NCBI RefSeq assembly: GCF_000226115.1
Contig: NC_016458.1
Coordinates: forward strand, 2,108,001-2,172,000
Source of the DNA: Thermothielavioides terrestris NRRL 8126
Taxonomy: Eukaryota; Ascomycota; Sordariomycetes; Sordariales; Chaetomiaceae
DNA length: 64,000 nucleotides
Direction of reading: 5' to 3'
Shown one piece after another: positions 11,447-22,018 of this stretch. Below the pieces are notes generated by a model. That model was not told where the DNA came from, did not search any database, and was given only the letters and a program-made list of their open reading frames with translations. The position numbers and the translations under genes were made by a program. Each line of letters starts with the position of its first letter. Positions within the stretch are counted from its first letter, which is position 1.

Positions 11447-12591
11447 TCAGAGGCCCGCCCTCGCCTGCCGTGCCTCCCAGCCCGCCTCGGCGCGCCTAAT
11501 CAGCTCCTCGTACACGGTCCAGGCCAGGGCCGAGCTGACGGCCTTGCGGCTCATGCGCAGCGCGAGCCCGTCCCACAGCGCCCGCACGCCTTCCTCCCCG
11601 ACCATCCGCCGCGCCGCCTGCACCATGTTGCGGTACTGGCCCGGCTGCAGCTGGATGCGCGTCTTGACCGCGTCGAACGGGTTCGAGATGACGCTGCACA
11701 CGACGCCCGAGAACACGCCCGAGGCGAAGTTGATGCCCGCCGCGTGCGAGAGCGCCATCCGGCCGCCGCCGCCGCCCCCCGCGACTCCTCCTCCTCCACC
11801 TCCACCGCCACCACCTCGCCCTGGTTGCCCTTGCCCCGTTCCTGCTCCACCTGCCACTTGCCGCTCCGGTTCCTCGGGCGACGGCGCGGCGGCCGCGGCG
11901 GCGGGGAACAGCGCGCTCAGCCGGCGCTTGCTCTGCTCGTAGAACAGCACGTACAGGCCGGCGTAGGGGGCGTCGCGCACGGCGGTCGCACCGTAGCCGG
12001 CGAAGAAGCCGCGCAGGCCCTCGCGGGCCGCGATGTCCCGCGCCGCCGAGGCCAGCGAGCTGTAGTTGTAGAAGGTGCTCTCGTACCGGACCTTGAGCAC
12101 GGTCAGGGGCATGAGGATGAACCCCGCGAAGGAGCGGGCGGCGGCGCCCGCGAGGAGGTTGCCGGTGTTGGAGAGCTTGGGGAGGGAGGAGGAGGAGGAG
12201 GACAACGACGACGACGACGAAGAGGGCGACAGCGGGGCGAGGCGCGCGGCGCTCTGGCGGATCGCGTTGAGCGAGGTGAAGTAGATGGCGGAGCCGAAGC
12301 CGGTGCGGAGGGCGGAGGGGACGGCGCCGCGCCAGAGGGCGGGCAGGAGGCGTGGGGCGGCGCGGATGTCGGCTATGGCGGCGGTGAGGGAGTGGGCGCC
12401 GGATTGCTGGACGCGCGTCTTGAGGAGGTCGATCGGCTGGAGGAGGACGGCCGAGAACACGCCGGAGCCGAGGCCGGCGGCGAAGTGGAAGGCTGCGGTG
12501 CAGCGGTCAGTCGGGGGAGAGCCGCCTTCTGGAACTGAGATAGAAAAGGCATACTCGACTTCGAAAGCGCCGTGCGGGAGCCATCGGACAT
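11447..12591 (-). CDS. Mitochondrial glycine carrier, HEM25/SLC25A38-like
   Basis: Inner-membrane solute carrier. The closest family by sequence appears to be Hem25/SLC25A38, which imports glycine for haem synthesis. Exons 12591-12555 and 12492-11447 encode 360 residues. The short first exon ([12 protein letters not shown]) is joined by a 62-nt intron to [19 protein letters not shown]. The three carrier signatures are visible: [11 protein letters not shown] (repeat 1), [12 protein letters not shown] (repeat 2) and [11 protein letters not shown] (repeat 3). Between repeats 2 and 3 lies an unusual polyglycine loop encoded at about 11761-11821, plus a Ser-rich loop in repeat 1. These make the protein longer than the roughly 300-residue norm. 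Assignment to the carrier superfamily is certain; the glycine substrate is inferred. Confidence 0.85.
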
Positions 12592-13199
12592 GGCGGCGGT
12601 CTCTTTTTTTTTCTTCCTATTGTGCGACTGACTCTTCTCCGCTGATGACCCTCACGGTCTTCCTGAGCGGCTGGACCGAGGAGAATTGTCAATTCTCGTC
12701 TAGAGATTGATGCGTTTGAGATACGGTCCTGCCATTCTCAAAGCCGCGTTCTATAAGGAGCGACCCATTCCGAACAAGCCGGCGGAGTGAGTGGTTGCTG
12801 CTGTCGTTTGTAGGAGGCAAAAGGTCATCCGCTGCGTTTGGAGACTGCCGCGACAAGGATGTCGGGCCTATGACGGAATGCCAATTGTGCGCTTGGGCCC
12901 GCTGGCTCCGCGCCTGGCCGACTTGACCCGAGCTGACGGCGCCGGGGTTCCGCGGCGAGCCAACCAGCATCGAGCGAGTTAAAACAGGACAGACGAACGC
13001 TCCCGAGAGTTCCTTAATCCTCACTACCTACAGGTAAATAGGCAGTATTTCGATGCGGATCTGAGTCACAGTGTATCTTGTATCCATCGTAGAATAATTA
13101 GACCAAGCCATGCCCGGGACGATTGACGCCGGCTCGGTCTGCGTGTACGGATTTTCCGTATCCGTATAAGCCACTCCACGAATCGCTCGGTGTTAGCTC
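12592..13199. other. Intergenic between carrier promoter and COG8 3' end
   Basis: About 600 bp upstream of the carrier gene. It contains TCCGTATCCGTATAAG near 13149. No gene is supported. Confidence 0.5.
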
Positions 13200-14579
13200 T
13201 CAGCCCCCTTTCTTCTGCTCGCCTACAATCGACTCCAGCCGCCCAGCAAGCGCCCGATGCCGCTTGACCACCTCAGCCCACTCCTCTTCGGCGTCGGGCC
13301 CGACGTCCAGCGTGGCGAGAAACAGCCCAAAGTCCCCTCCCAGCCGCCCCAGGCTCCCCGCGCAGTACAGCACCTGCGTCAGCAGACTGTCCCGGGCGGC
13401 CTGGTCCTTAATGGTAGGCAGATATGTCCGGAGCGTCTCGAGCAGCATGTCAACCAGGTGCAGCGGGAATGTCGCCAGCGCCGAGGGCATCGGCTCCAGC
13501 GGGTCATCATCTCCTCCCGAAGCAGGCGCAGGCGCGGGCGCGGGCGCGGGCCCATCGCTCGTGGCGGCCGTCGCGGCGGGGAAGATGCTGCGGAACATGG
13601 ACACAATAGCGAAGCTCTGCTCGCGGAAGATCTCGAGGTAGCGCTTCAGGTACCGCTCCGTCTGCTGGCCGCCCGACCAGGCGCTGCCGCTGCCGATGGC
13701 CTTTTGGCGCGCCTTCTCCTGGTCGGCCAGCTCGCGCAGCGGCTCGAGGGCCTCGAGCATCGTCATGAGCGTTGCGAGACGGCAGACGAGGAAGAGCGCG
13801 CCGAGAACTCGCTCCTGGGAGTCGTGTCCCTTGGTGGTGGTGCTGCTGATGCTGCCGGGGCTCGAGCCGGTGGCAGGGGCCGCCGCGGACGGGGCTTCGA
13901 GATCTGGCAGGACTCGCCGCAGCCAGCTGATGGTGCGTAGCGAGGCGGCCAGCTTGAGCCCCGGGGCCTTGAGGGAGTGGATGAGGTTGGCAGCCATGGC
14001 GCGCATGGCCTCGTCGGCCTGGGCGGATATGGACGCCACGAGCGGCGAATTGGGGTAGATGGAGTGCAGGCGGCGGATGTGTCCGTTGAGATCCAGGGCG
14101 GACGAGTAGTTGGCGGGCGCCGCCGAGATGGCCGAGGACAGCAGCGTCGGCAGCTCGAGCACGTCCACCAGCCGCTCAACGTTGCGCGAGAGCAGCAGGG
14201 CCTTCTTGCGCCGAGCGAGCACGTCGTTGTCGCTGCTCTTGCTGTACGTGGTGGAGAAGCGCACGGCTTCGCTGTCGAGCTTGGGGATGGAATTGCGCAG
14301 CTCGGCAGTGCTCGCCGCGAGGGCCGGTAATGTATTGCGCAGCGTCGCATGGTGAGTTGCAGATTCGATGATTTGTTTGTGTGATTTTTGGGAGAGAGCC
14401 TGCAGCGAGAGGAGGAGTCCATGCGAGGACTGCGCGAGAGCCTGCGGTTCGGTGGTGCTGAGGGACGCCAGCGGCTTTGAGGCCAACTCAGTGAGGTACT
14501 CGAGTGCACTTCGGTCAGCCGCCGTCCGGGACGGCGTTTGGTCCGGCGGTAAGAGCAAGTCATACAGGAGGTCTGCCAT
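13200..14579 (-). CDS. COG8: Conserved oligomeric Golgi complex subunit 8
   Basis: Single-exon gene of 459 residues. It begins MADLLYDLLLPPDQTPSRT and has the Dor1/COG8-type N-terminal helical region: LTELASKPLASLSTTEPQ, then LQALSQKSHKQIIES, then a segment up to SRNVERLVDVLELPTLLSS. The middle (HIRRLHSIYPNSPLVASI and MRAMAANLIHSLKAPGLKL) is characteristic of the family. A Pro/Ala/Asp-rich linker (around [15 protein letters not shown]) precedes the C-terminal helices. COG is the eight-subunit complex that tethers intra-Golgi retrograde vesicles. The ATG at 14579 is the only start at the head of the conserved region, and the frame is unbroken. Confidence 0.85.
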   Translation of the reverse strand: MADLLYDLLLPPDQTPSRTAADRSALEYLTELASKPLASLSTTEPQALAQSSHGLLLSLQALSQKSHKQIIESATHHATLRNTLPALAASTAELRNSIPKLDSEAVRFSTTYSKSSDNDVLARRKKALLLSRNVERLVDVLELPTLLSSAISAAPANYSSALDLNGHIRRLHSIYPNSPLVASISAQADEAMRAMAANLIHSLKAPGLKLAASLRTISWLRRVLPDLEAPSAAAPATGSSPGSISSTTTKGHDSQERVLGALFLVCRLATLMTMLEALEPLRELADQEKARQKAIGSGSAWSGGQQTERYLKRYLEIFREQSFAIVSMFRSIFPAATAATSDGPAPAPAPAPASGGDDDPLEPMPSALATFPLHLVDMLLETLRTYLPTIKDQAARDSLLTQVLYCAGSLGRLGGDFGLFLATLDVGPDAEEEWAEVVKRHRALAGRLESIVGEQKKGG

Positions 14580-15525
14580 GTTGAGAAAGGATTGTTGACA
14601 TGCCGGGCCGCCTCAGCAAGTGCAGCACGCTTCCTTAACCGCACCTCGCCGCCGACGCCGCCTGAGAAACTCAAAGCTCGGTCTGTCCCAGGACCCAGGC
14701 GCCGACCGATCCAAGACACCAAAATCTCCCACGGATGGTGGCTTGACGGTAAATCTCGCGACTCTGGTCAAGGACGGCCTCAATTCTTTTTCTTTAGCCT
14801 GGAACCTTCGAGTCGAGTGTCCGGTGCTGAGGGGTGGAAGTTGGGCTGGTATGTATCTCCAACGTTTGCTTGCTGTGTTGGTATGTTACAGTTCGGATAG
14901 TTACCGTGCCTGGGTCAAGTGCGGTGGCCCCTTATCATACATGCAGGTATTCCGTACTGGGTCAGGTAACGTTACTGTATGTAAGACCACAGTTCCAGTA
15001 GCGAACTGTCTGAGTGCCTACCTAACTTCACCAAGTGGGACCTATCCACATCCAAGATAAGGTAACGATAATGTTAATGTTAGCGATAACTTTCCGTATC
15101 CGGACGGAGGTATCCGTTGTTTCCCCAACAAAAGCCACGGCCACTCGAGCCTGCAAGCTCAACACGGGGAACACCGTATGGCGGAGATGCACTGGCGCCG
15201 GGCGTAACTCTGCAGCTGCCGTCGTCCGCTGCGTACGTGGCTCCCCTTGTCCTCCGGACAAATACATCACTCCACAGCAGCTGCTTGAGCTGCAGCACCG
15301 AGGTGCCGGGCCTGCGTGCCGGTTTGGTTGCCTGCGCCAAGTGCTCGTGCCTGTTGCTTGCCTAGTGCTTGCTTGCTCGCCCGGCGGTCTCAACAGCAAA
15401 GCACTCTTACTCCTTCTTTTGGCTCGTCACTCAGCGTCTACTGTGTACAGCGGCTTTGCCGAGCTCCTTCTTCTGCTCTCGACTCTTCGCAGCGAACACC
15501 ACAGCGTCGCTGTTTCATATCGACA
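14580..15525. other. Divergent promoter region, COG8 and TLC-domain gene
   Basis: About 950 bp between divergent genes. Several CCGTA-type motifs are present (TTCCGTACTGGG at 14950, TTCCGTATCCGG near 15093). The right part is a pyrimidine-rich leader for the gene at 15526. No protein gene is supported. Confidence 0.5.
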
Positions 15526-16697
15526 ATGCGCGATCCGTTCCCCTTCCCGCCTATCCCGGCGCTGAGCCGGGCAATCGCGCCCCTTGCCGAGCGCCTGTCG
15601 ATGCCCACGCTGCCCTACCACATCCACGAGGTCGCCGCCGCCGCCCTCCTCTATACCTTCATCCAGACCGTCGTCTCGCCCGTGCTGTCCAACAGGCTGT
15701 TCCCCCGCTTCTACCCGCGCCATGACCGCGCCAAGAAGGCCAACTGGGACACCCACGTCGTCTCGCTCGTCCAGAGCTTGCTGATCAACGGCATCGCCCT
15801 GTGGGTCATGTTCTTCGACGACGAGCGCAACGCCATGGACTACGAGCAGCGCGTCTGGGGCTACACCGGTGCCTGCGGCCTCGTCCAGGCCCTCGCCGCC
15901 GGCTACTTCGTCTGGGACCTCGGCATCACCCTGCTGAACCTGGACATCTTCGGCTTGGGCCTGCTGGCCCACGCCGTCAGTGCGCTCGCCGTGTACACCT
16001 TTGGCTTCGTCCGTTCTCCCCCTCCTTCTGTATCCTGTACATACCGCCAGCCTTTTGGGCCCCTTTTGTCTGACATAACCTGCTCTCCAAGCGCCCCTAT
16101 CTCAACTACTACTCGCCCACCTTCATCCTCTACGAGCTGTCGACCCCCTTCCTCAACATCCACTGGTTCTTCGACAAGCTCAACATGACCGGCTCCAAGC
16201 CGCAGCTGTACAACGGCATCGCCCTGCTCGTCACCTTCTTCCTGTGCCGCATCGTCTGGGGCACCTGGCAGTCCGCCGTCGTCTACGTCGACATGTGGCA
16301 TGCCCTCCGCCGGCCCCCCTCGGCCGAATACCTGGCCGCCGCCTTCGCCGACCCGTCCACCGCCGACGATCCGGACCGCAACCCGCTGTTCTTCGTCGCC
16401 CGCGCCAGCGGCGCCGAGCCCGTCCCGCTCTGGCTCACCCTCATCTACCTGGCCAGCAACCTGGTGCTGAACACCCTCAACTGGCACTGGTACTTCAAGA
16501 TGATCAAGGCGGTGCGCAAGCGCTTCGAGCCGCCCAAGCCTGGCAAGAGGGAGGCCCTGCCCGCCGAGGCCGTGCCGCGCACCAAGGTCAGCGCCGTCGA
16601 GGACAAGGTCACGACGACGGTGCGGCATCGCCGTGCGCCCTCCATCGAGGATGTCGTGCCGGATAGCGAGGAGTTGCGGGAGGGAACCATTCAATGA
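15526..16697 (+). CDS. TLC-domain multi-pass membrane protein (TMEM56-like)
   Basis: Exons 15526-16008 and 16092-16697 encode 362 residues. It has six to eight hydrophobic segments and the TRAM/LAG1/CLN8 (TLC) layout. An early transmembrane helix (AAAALLYTFIQTVVSPVLS) precedes the linker RFYPRHDRAKKANWDTHVVS. Next come YFVWDLGITLLNLDIFG and the conserved FILYELSTPFLNIHWFFDK. The last helix (LNTLNWHWYFKMI) leads to a charged cytosolic tail. The 83-nt intron joins TFGF to RPYLNYYSP. TLC proteins act in ER lipid metabolism or lipid sensing; this subgroup lacks the double-His motif of ceramide synthases, so I do not call a synthase activity. Family confidence is good; the function is open. Confidence 0.82.
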
Positions 16698-18209
16698 GCG
16701 TGCTTGCCTGTTGTTGTTTTCCCGGAACACGAGGTGAATGACGTAGGAGCATACAGATGGCATAGACGCGTCGTATCGTGGTACTAGGCCTTTGGACGGG
16801 TAACGGACGTGGTCATGGTGTGTGGCGTGCCCTGGCGCTAATAGGGGGACCGGATTTGCATGGGATGGACGGGGGGAACCGAACGGATCAATTTCTTTTT
16901 GCATTTTCTTCCTTGTCAGTGCGGGCGACGGCAGCCGGCCAAGCGGCCGTCTTCGGCTCCTTTGCTCAGCGGCCGCCCGTAACCGGTTCCGTCGGGATTT
17001 CAAGCGCTCGGTCTACTTTCGATCTGCAGGAGTGTGCGCGGTCTACATAGATTTCCTTCAGGTCCGCGAAGTGTTGCGTGCTCCGAGTTCTCCGCGTCCA
17101 CCCCGAGCCCTGGTCCCTCCTCCGTCCATATGTGCAGCGGTCCTTGTAGATCCCAACCCAGATTTTGCGCTCGGCTCCAATACCGCCCCGCGAAGTGCCA
17201 ACGTCAGACCCCCAAGAGGAGAGAGAGAAACCCTCGTTTCTTCTCCACTCACTGGAGCAAGTGTTTCTCATACTTAGAACTTCGTTGGCCGTTCACCCCG
17301 ACTCATGACTGCACTCGCGGCTGCTTAGATCTCCTCTCTGATCTAAGGGATTTCAAGAGTGGGAAACAGCGGACCTGTCCAGCTTCCCCCCATATCCGCC
17401 GCAACACGGCCTGCTTCATGCTCGCCCAATGCCAATGCAAAGCAAAGCAACGCAACACCGCAGTCCCATTCTTTACAAGGTCCCAACATGGCATGCAGGT
17501 AGCATAGCAAGGCAGGCAGGGAATAGTAGCTAAATAGGTACTTAGGTCTGAATAGGCTAGGTAGGTGGGTAGATAACGTAGCGTGCAGAGTGATGATGCT
17601 TTGCAAAAAACCAAACCAAAAAACGGTGGGGGAAAAGGGGGCGTTGCTTCAACAGCGACAACAGGAACAGTGAAAAGTCGAGCCAGCCGCAGCGCTCATG
17701 TTAACATGCCATGCTTCAACTGTCATCCCACCACCCCTCCTCCCCCTCCTCCCCCATCCCCCGTTCTTTCTTTCTGCTTCCCCTGTTCCCTCCTCTTTGG
17801 CTACAACTCCAACAGCCAGTCTCTCGCACCCATCTTCCACACCTTCCTTCCTCCACATCTCTTCTACACTCCCCCGGGGGGGGAACGGAACCCTGGCGTT
17901 CCCCACAACTAGCCCCTGAGCAAGGTGTAACGGCTGCCTTTCCGCCGTGATGCCGGAGGCCCTTCTCGCCGCTGCCAGCAAACCAACACCAACGCCCCTC
18001 CATCCATCCATCCATCAACGCAACCTCCCTGAAGTGGGTGGAGGGCGGGGCGGGTGCGCTGTACCGGCGTAGATCGGACCAGCAAAATCTGCTGACTGAC
18101 TGACTTGATTGACTGAGCGGGGGGGAGGAACCGCCTGCAATGATTCGCCACTTGCCCCTATCCGCAAGCATCCATATCGCCTGGAGCGAAAAACTCACAG
18201 GTTCAAAGC
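16698..18209. other. 3' flanks of convergent TLC and SLA1 genes
   Basis: About 1.5 kb, probably 3' UTR on both sides. There are AGGTAGGTGGGTAG and CCATCCATCCATCCAT short repeats (near 17560 and 18000). A minus-strand frame open to 17716 is read-through past the SLA1 splice site, not coding. Confidence 0.5.
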
Positions 18210-21200
18210 TCAGAAGCCAAACGGATTGTCCGGCGCTGCGAGTGAGAAAACATTCGTTAGCCCCTGTGCTCACACAAACAAACAAACCCCACAGTCCTCT
18301 CAATTTCATCACATCCAAGGAAAGGAGAGAAAGAGGAAAGTACTTACTAGCAGCAGCGAGATTCGCCCTCCGCCCGGTCGGCTGCGGAGTCAATTTCTTG
18401 GTCTTGTCGGGCGTGACGCCGAACCGGACGGGCGGCGGCGGGCCCGTCTTCTGCGGCATGAGCGGCTGCATGGGCGGCGCTTGCAGGCCCGTCGGCTGCT
18501 GCTGCTGCTGCTGCGGCTGCGGCTGCGGCTGCTGCATGCCCATCCCCCCCATGCCCATCCCCATTCCCATGCCCATACCCACACTTGTTGGCACGGACAT
18601 GGGCATGCCCGTCCTCTGGGGCTCAAGTGGTGGCGGCAGGCCGGTCATCTGCGGTTGCTGCTGCTGCTGCGGGAAGGCAGGCATGAAGCCGGTGGGCTGG
18701 GCTTGCAAGGGCGGGGCGCTCTGCGGCGGGAGGGGCATCCCCGTGGGCTGCGGCATGAATGGTGGTTGCACTTGGAAGCCCCCCTGTTGCTGTGGCATGC
18801 CGGTCATCATCGGCATCATCGGCTGCTGTTGCTGCTGGCTCAGCTGCTGCTGCATGGCTTGGTTGTACTGCTGCTGCAGACGCTGCTGGGCGAGGTCGTT
18901 CAGGCTTTGGCCCGGGGGAGCGACCTGGGTTTGAGGGTAGCCCGTCATCTGCGGCTGCAGCGGCGGCGGCGCGAAGGCGCTGGGCTGCACGGCCTGTGGC
19001 GCGGACAGTGGTCGGGCTGGGGGAGGCGGGGGCATCAGGCCGCCTTGACCTTGCGTGTATTGCGGAGCCACGGGTCTCTGACGTGCGATGGTCTGCGGCA
19101 GCTGCGGGGCGAACTGCGACTGCTGTCCGTTGACGGCTGGCGGTTGCAAGCCGCTGAAGAAGTTTGGCGTTGCGCCGGTGGGCTGGGGGATCTGCGCCGG
19201 AGCAGCGGCGGGCGCTGGGGCAGGAGCCGGGGCAGACGCAGGCGCCAGGCTCAGCGCTGGCGGAGCCGGAGCCGGAGTCTGTACCTTCTCCGGGGTTAGC
19301 GGCTGTGTGAGCAGTGACAGCTCCTGCAGCGATCCGGTGAGCTTGGCTGTGCTCGGAGCGGACGTGGTGGCAGCAGAGGCGGCGGCCGGGGCGGTGGCCG
19401 GGGCGGCGGCCGTTGTTGGAGCCGCTGTAGACGGCGGCGCCGACGCTTGCTGGGCGGCTGGTTCTGGGGTTTTTGAAGGCTTCACATCCCACGCGTCGTC
19501 GTCAAACCCACTGGTAGGCTTTGAGGCCGGCGTGGGGGCTGACGAGGTGGGGGACGGCGCTTTGGCCTCGCTCGGAGCAGCCTCCTTCTGCTGTGAAAAG
19601 GCCTTCGGATCGACGGTGTTGTTGGTCTCCACCGGCGGAGCCGGCCGTCCTTTCCTGGTGTTGTTCCGCAGGGCACCCCCGGGCCCGGAGAACAGCCCAC
19701 CAGCGGCCTCCTCGTCGCCTGCGCCACCCTTCTTTCCACGGCAATATTTGGCATCCAGGAACCGTATGACCTTGATGATATCGCCCTCACGGAAACCCAG
19801 GTTTCGCAGCACGGAGGCGTCAACATCGGGCAGGACGCTCTCGTCTATCGATTCCCTGGCAAAAGCCTGGGCGTATCGCTCGCAGAGCCCCGGCTGCACG
19901 TCGCAGGACAGGAAGAATTGGAACCAGTCGTACTCGGGCTTTTTGGGCTCGACGGTGGCGCCGACCTTGGCGGCCGGCGCGCTGCGAGACCTCTCGTTGG
20001 TCGCAGCCCTCTTCTTGAGGTCAGACAGCGGCTTGTCCTCGTCCAGGGAGATGCCGGTGATGCGCTCGACATATTCCAGGTCCTCGAGCGACATCTTGGC
20101 GACAGGCACGGCGATGCGGACGCCGTTGAGCTTGTGGAGGTTGATCTTGCCGTCCTTGATGCCGAGGAACTGAGCCTCGACGGTGAAGGCCTTGGAGCGA
20201 TCGGTCCAGGTGCGGACTTTGGAGAGGTCGGGCTCTGGAGGCTTGGTCAGCATCGCCGTATCTCTCGACATTCAGGGAGGCCGAAAAAACACTCACTTGA
20301 CTTGGGGGCGCTGGACCTGGACGAGCCCGAAGCCTCAGCGTGGCCGTTCTCGCGTCTGCTCCGCTGTTGCGCCTCGGTGTTACCCTTTCTGGCCGACAGA
20401 CTACTACTCCGCTCGGGCAAACGCAAGCCAGGGCCTACCTCTGCAGCTCTCGCCTGGTCCCTCTCTCTTTCTCGCTGGTCCTCTCGCTGCGCCGCTTTGA
20501 TGGCCTCCTTGGTCAGCCGCACCTCCTCCAGCCGGTTTTGCTCGACGGTGGATTTGCCCGCGTTGAGACCGGCAGTCGACGACGACACGGGGGTGTCGAG
20601 GATGCCGGTCACTTCGATGTAGCTGCTCGGCACGACGCCCTCCTTCTGATTCTTGACGCGGCGCACCATCCACCACTCGTCGCTCTTGGTGTCGTCCAGG
20701 ATGATGACTTCATCGCCGATGCCGACCGTGACCTCGTCGTCGCCCTGGGCCATGAAGTCGTACAGGACGACGCCCTTCTTCTGCTGGATCGCCTTCTGGC
20801 CGGTGCCGGCCATGATCACCTCTCTAAGGCCCTCGGCACGCACGGCACCGGCCAGCTCGCCAAGCATGGCCACGATCTCTTCAGCGGTGTCCTTGGCGCC
20901 AGCGTGGAAGTCGACGCTCTTGCTCGGCCTGACCAACTCCATGAACACGTGCTTGCCCTCGCGCGAGTAGTGCGTCATGCGGTCTGCGGGCCACTCAACC
21001 GAGGGCCCGTCCTGCGGGTGCTCCGGGGCAATCAGGATGATGCCGGTCCGCAGGTTGATGCCCAGCGTGGTCGGCATCTTCTTCTTCTTGCCCATGATGG
21101 ACACCATCTCGTTGATGTTGTACATGTGGAAGTCGCCAGGCGTCAGGGGAGCAGTGGGCGGGGTCTTAGGGGTGGCGGTGGTGTCGTAGTCGTTGCGGGC

Positions 21201-22018
21201 GCGGTGTTGGACCGGCGGCGACGCCCTGGGGGCCTCGGCGGACAGCTGCGAGTCCCCGCGCGGGCGGGCCGGAAGCGGTGGGGACTTGACTTCGGTGTCC
21301 GAGTCGTCTGAGGCGTATTGCTGCTGCCGGGGTGGGAGATTGAGGGGCGCGGGGGGCTGCTGCGACGAGCCCGCGCGGGCGGCCATCATGCCGGCAATCA
21401 TGGCGGCGGGATTAGGTGCAGCAGGGGTAGCCGGGCTGCTGGGCTCCGACTGGGCCTGATTCCTCGCAGGAAGGGGCGGGCTCTGGACATCGCTGGTGGA
21501 GGTCCGAGCCGGGAGCGGAGGCGGCGCAGGCGCGGCTGGTTCATCCTCGTCCTGCTTCCCCGCGCCCTCCCCGAGCTCAATGTAGTTGGCGGGGACGAAG
21601 CCATAGTCGCCATCGTGTCCCACCAGGATCCAGTCGGGGTCTGACGTGTCGAAGACGGTCAGCTGGGCGTCCTCGGGGAACGACAGCTCCTCGTCGGTTT
21701 GCCTCGTGTATTCGTAGAGCGCGCGGGCTTTCCCTATGGGCTGGGCCTACACGGGCGCAAAAGCCATGTCAGATCCCCAAAGAGCGCACCAGCCGGTCCG
21801 TCGGTGCATCACACACATACCTCCTCGACGTAATTGTTGGGGACCAGGCCAACGGGCTCCTCTTCGTCCTCGCCGGTCGCCTTTTTCTTGGCCTTCCACC
21901 AGTCATCTTCAGTGCTCTTCTCCAGCACGTAGAGCAGGTCCCCCTCGGCAATTTGCAGCTCGCCCTCGGCCTGGGGCGTGTAGTCGTACAAGGCCTTGTA
22001 GATGCCAAGGAAGCCCAT
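18210..22018 (-). CDS. SLA1: Actin-patch endocytic adaptor SLA1
   Basis: Exons 22018-21821, 21746-20297, 20234-18348 and 18235-18210 encode 1186 residues. Domains in order: SH3-1 (about 5-63, [19 protein letters not shown]), SH3-2 (about 70-125, [15 protein letters not shown]), a Pro-rich linker with PPLPAR repeats, and the PH-like region (about 245-370). SH3-3 follows (about 388-448, [20 protein letters not shown]), then SHD1 (about 555-615, [18 protein letters not shown]) and the SAM-like SHD2 (about 648-715, [14 protein letters not shown]). The rest is a Gln/Pro/Met-rich tail with many xxQxTG repeats. The last exon has only 26 nt and supplies PDNPFGF, an NPF motif that binds EH-domain partners such as Pan1/End3. 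Sla1 links clathrin-coat cargo recognition to Las17/Arp2/3 actin assembly at the plasma membrane. Intron phases are consistent. Confidence 0.9.

Noticed and set aside
17716..18347. C-terminal extension of SLA1 without splicing
   Set aside because: The frame stays open past the GTAAGT donor at 18347 but loses family similarity at once. Splicing yields the expected NPF ending.
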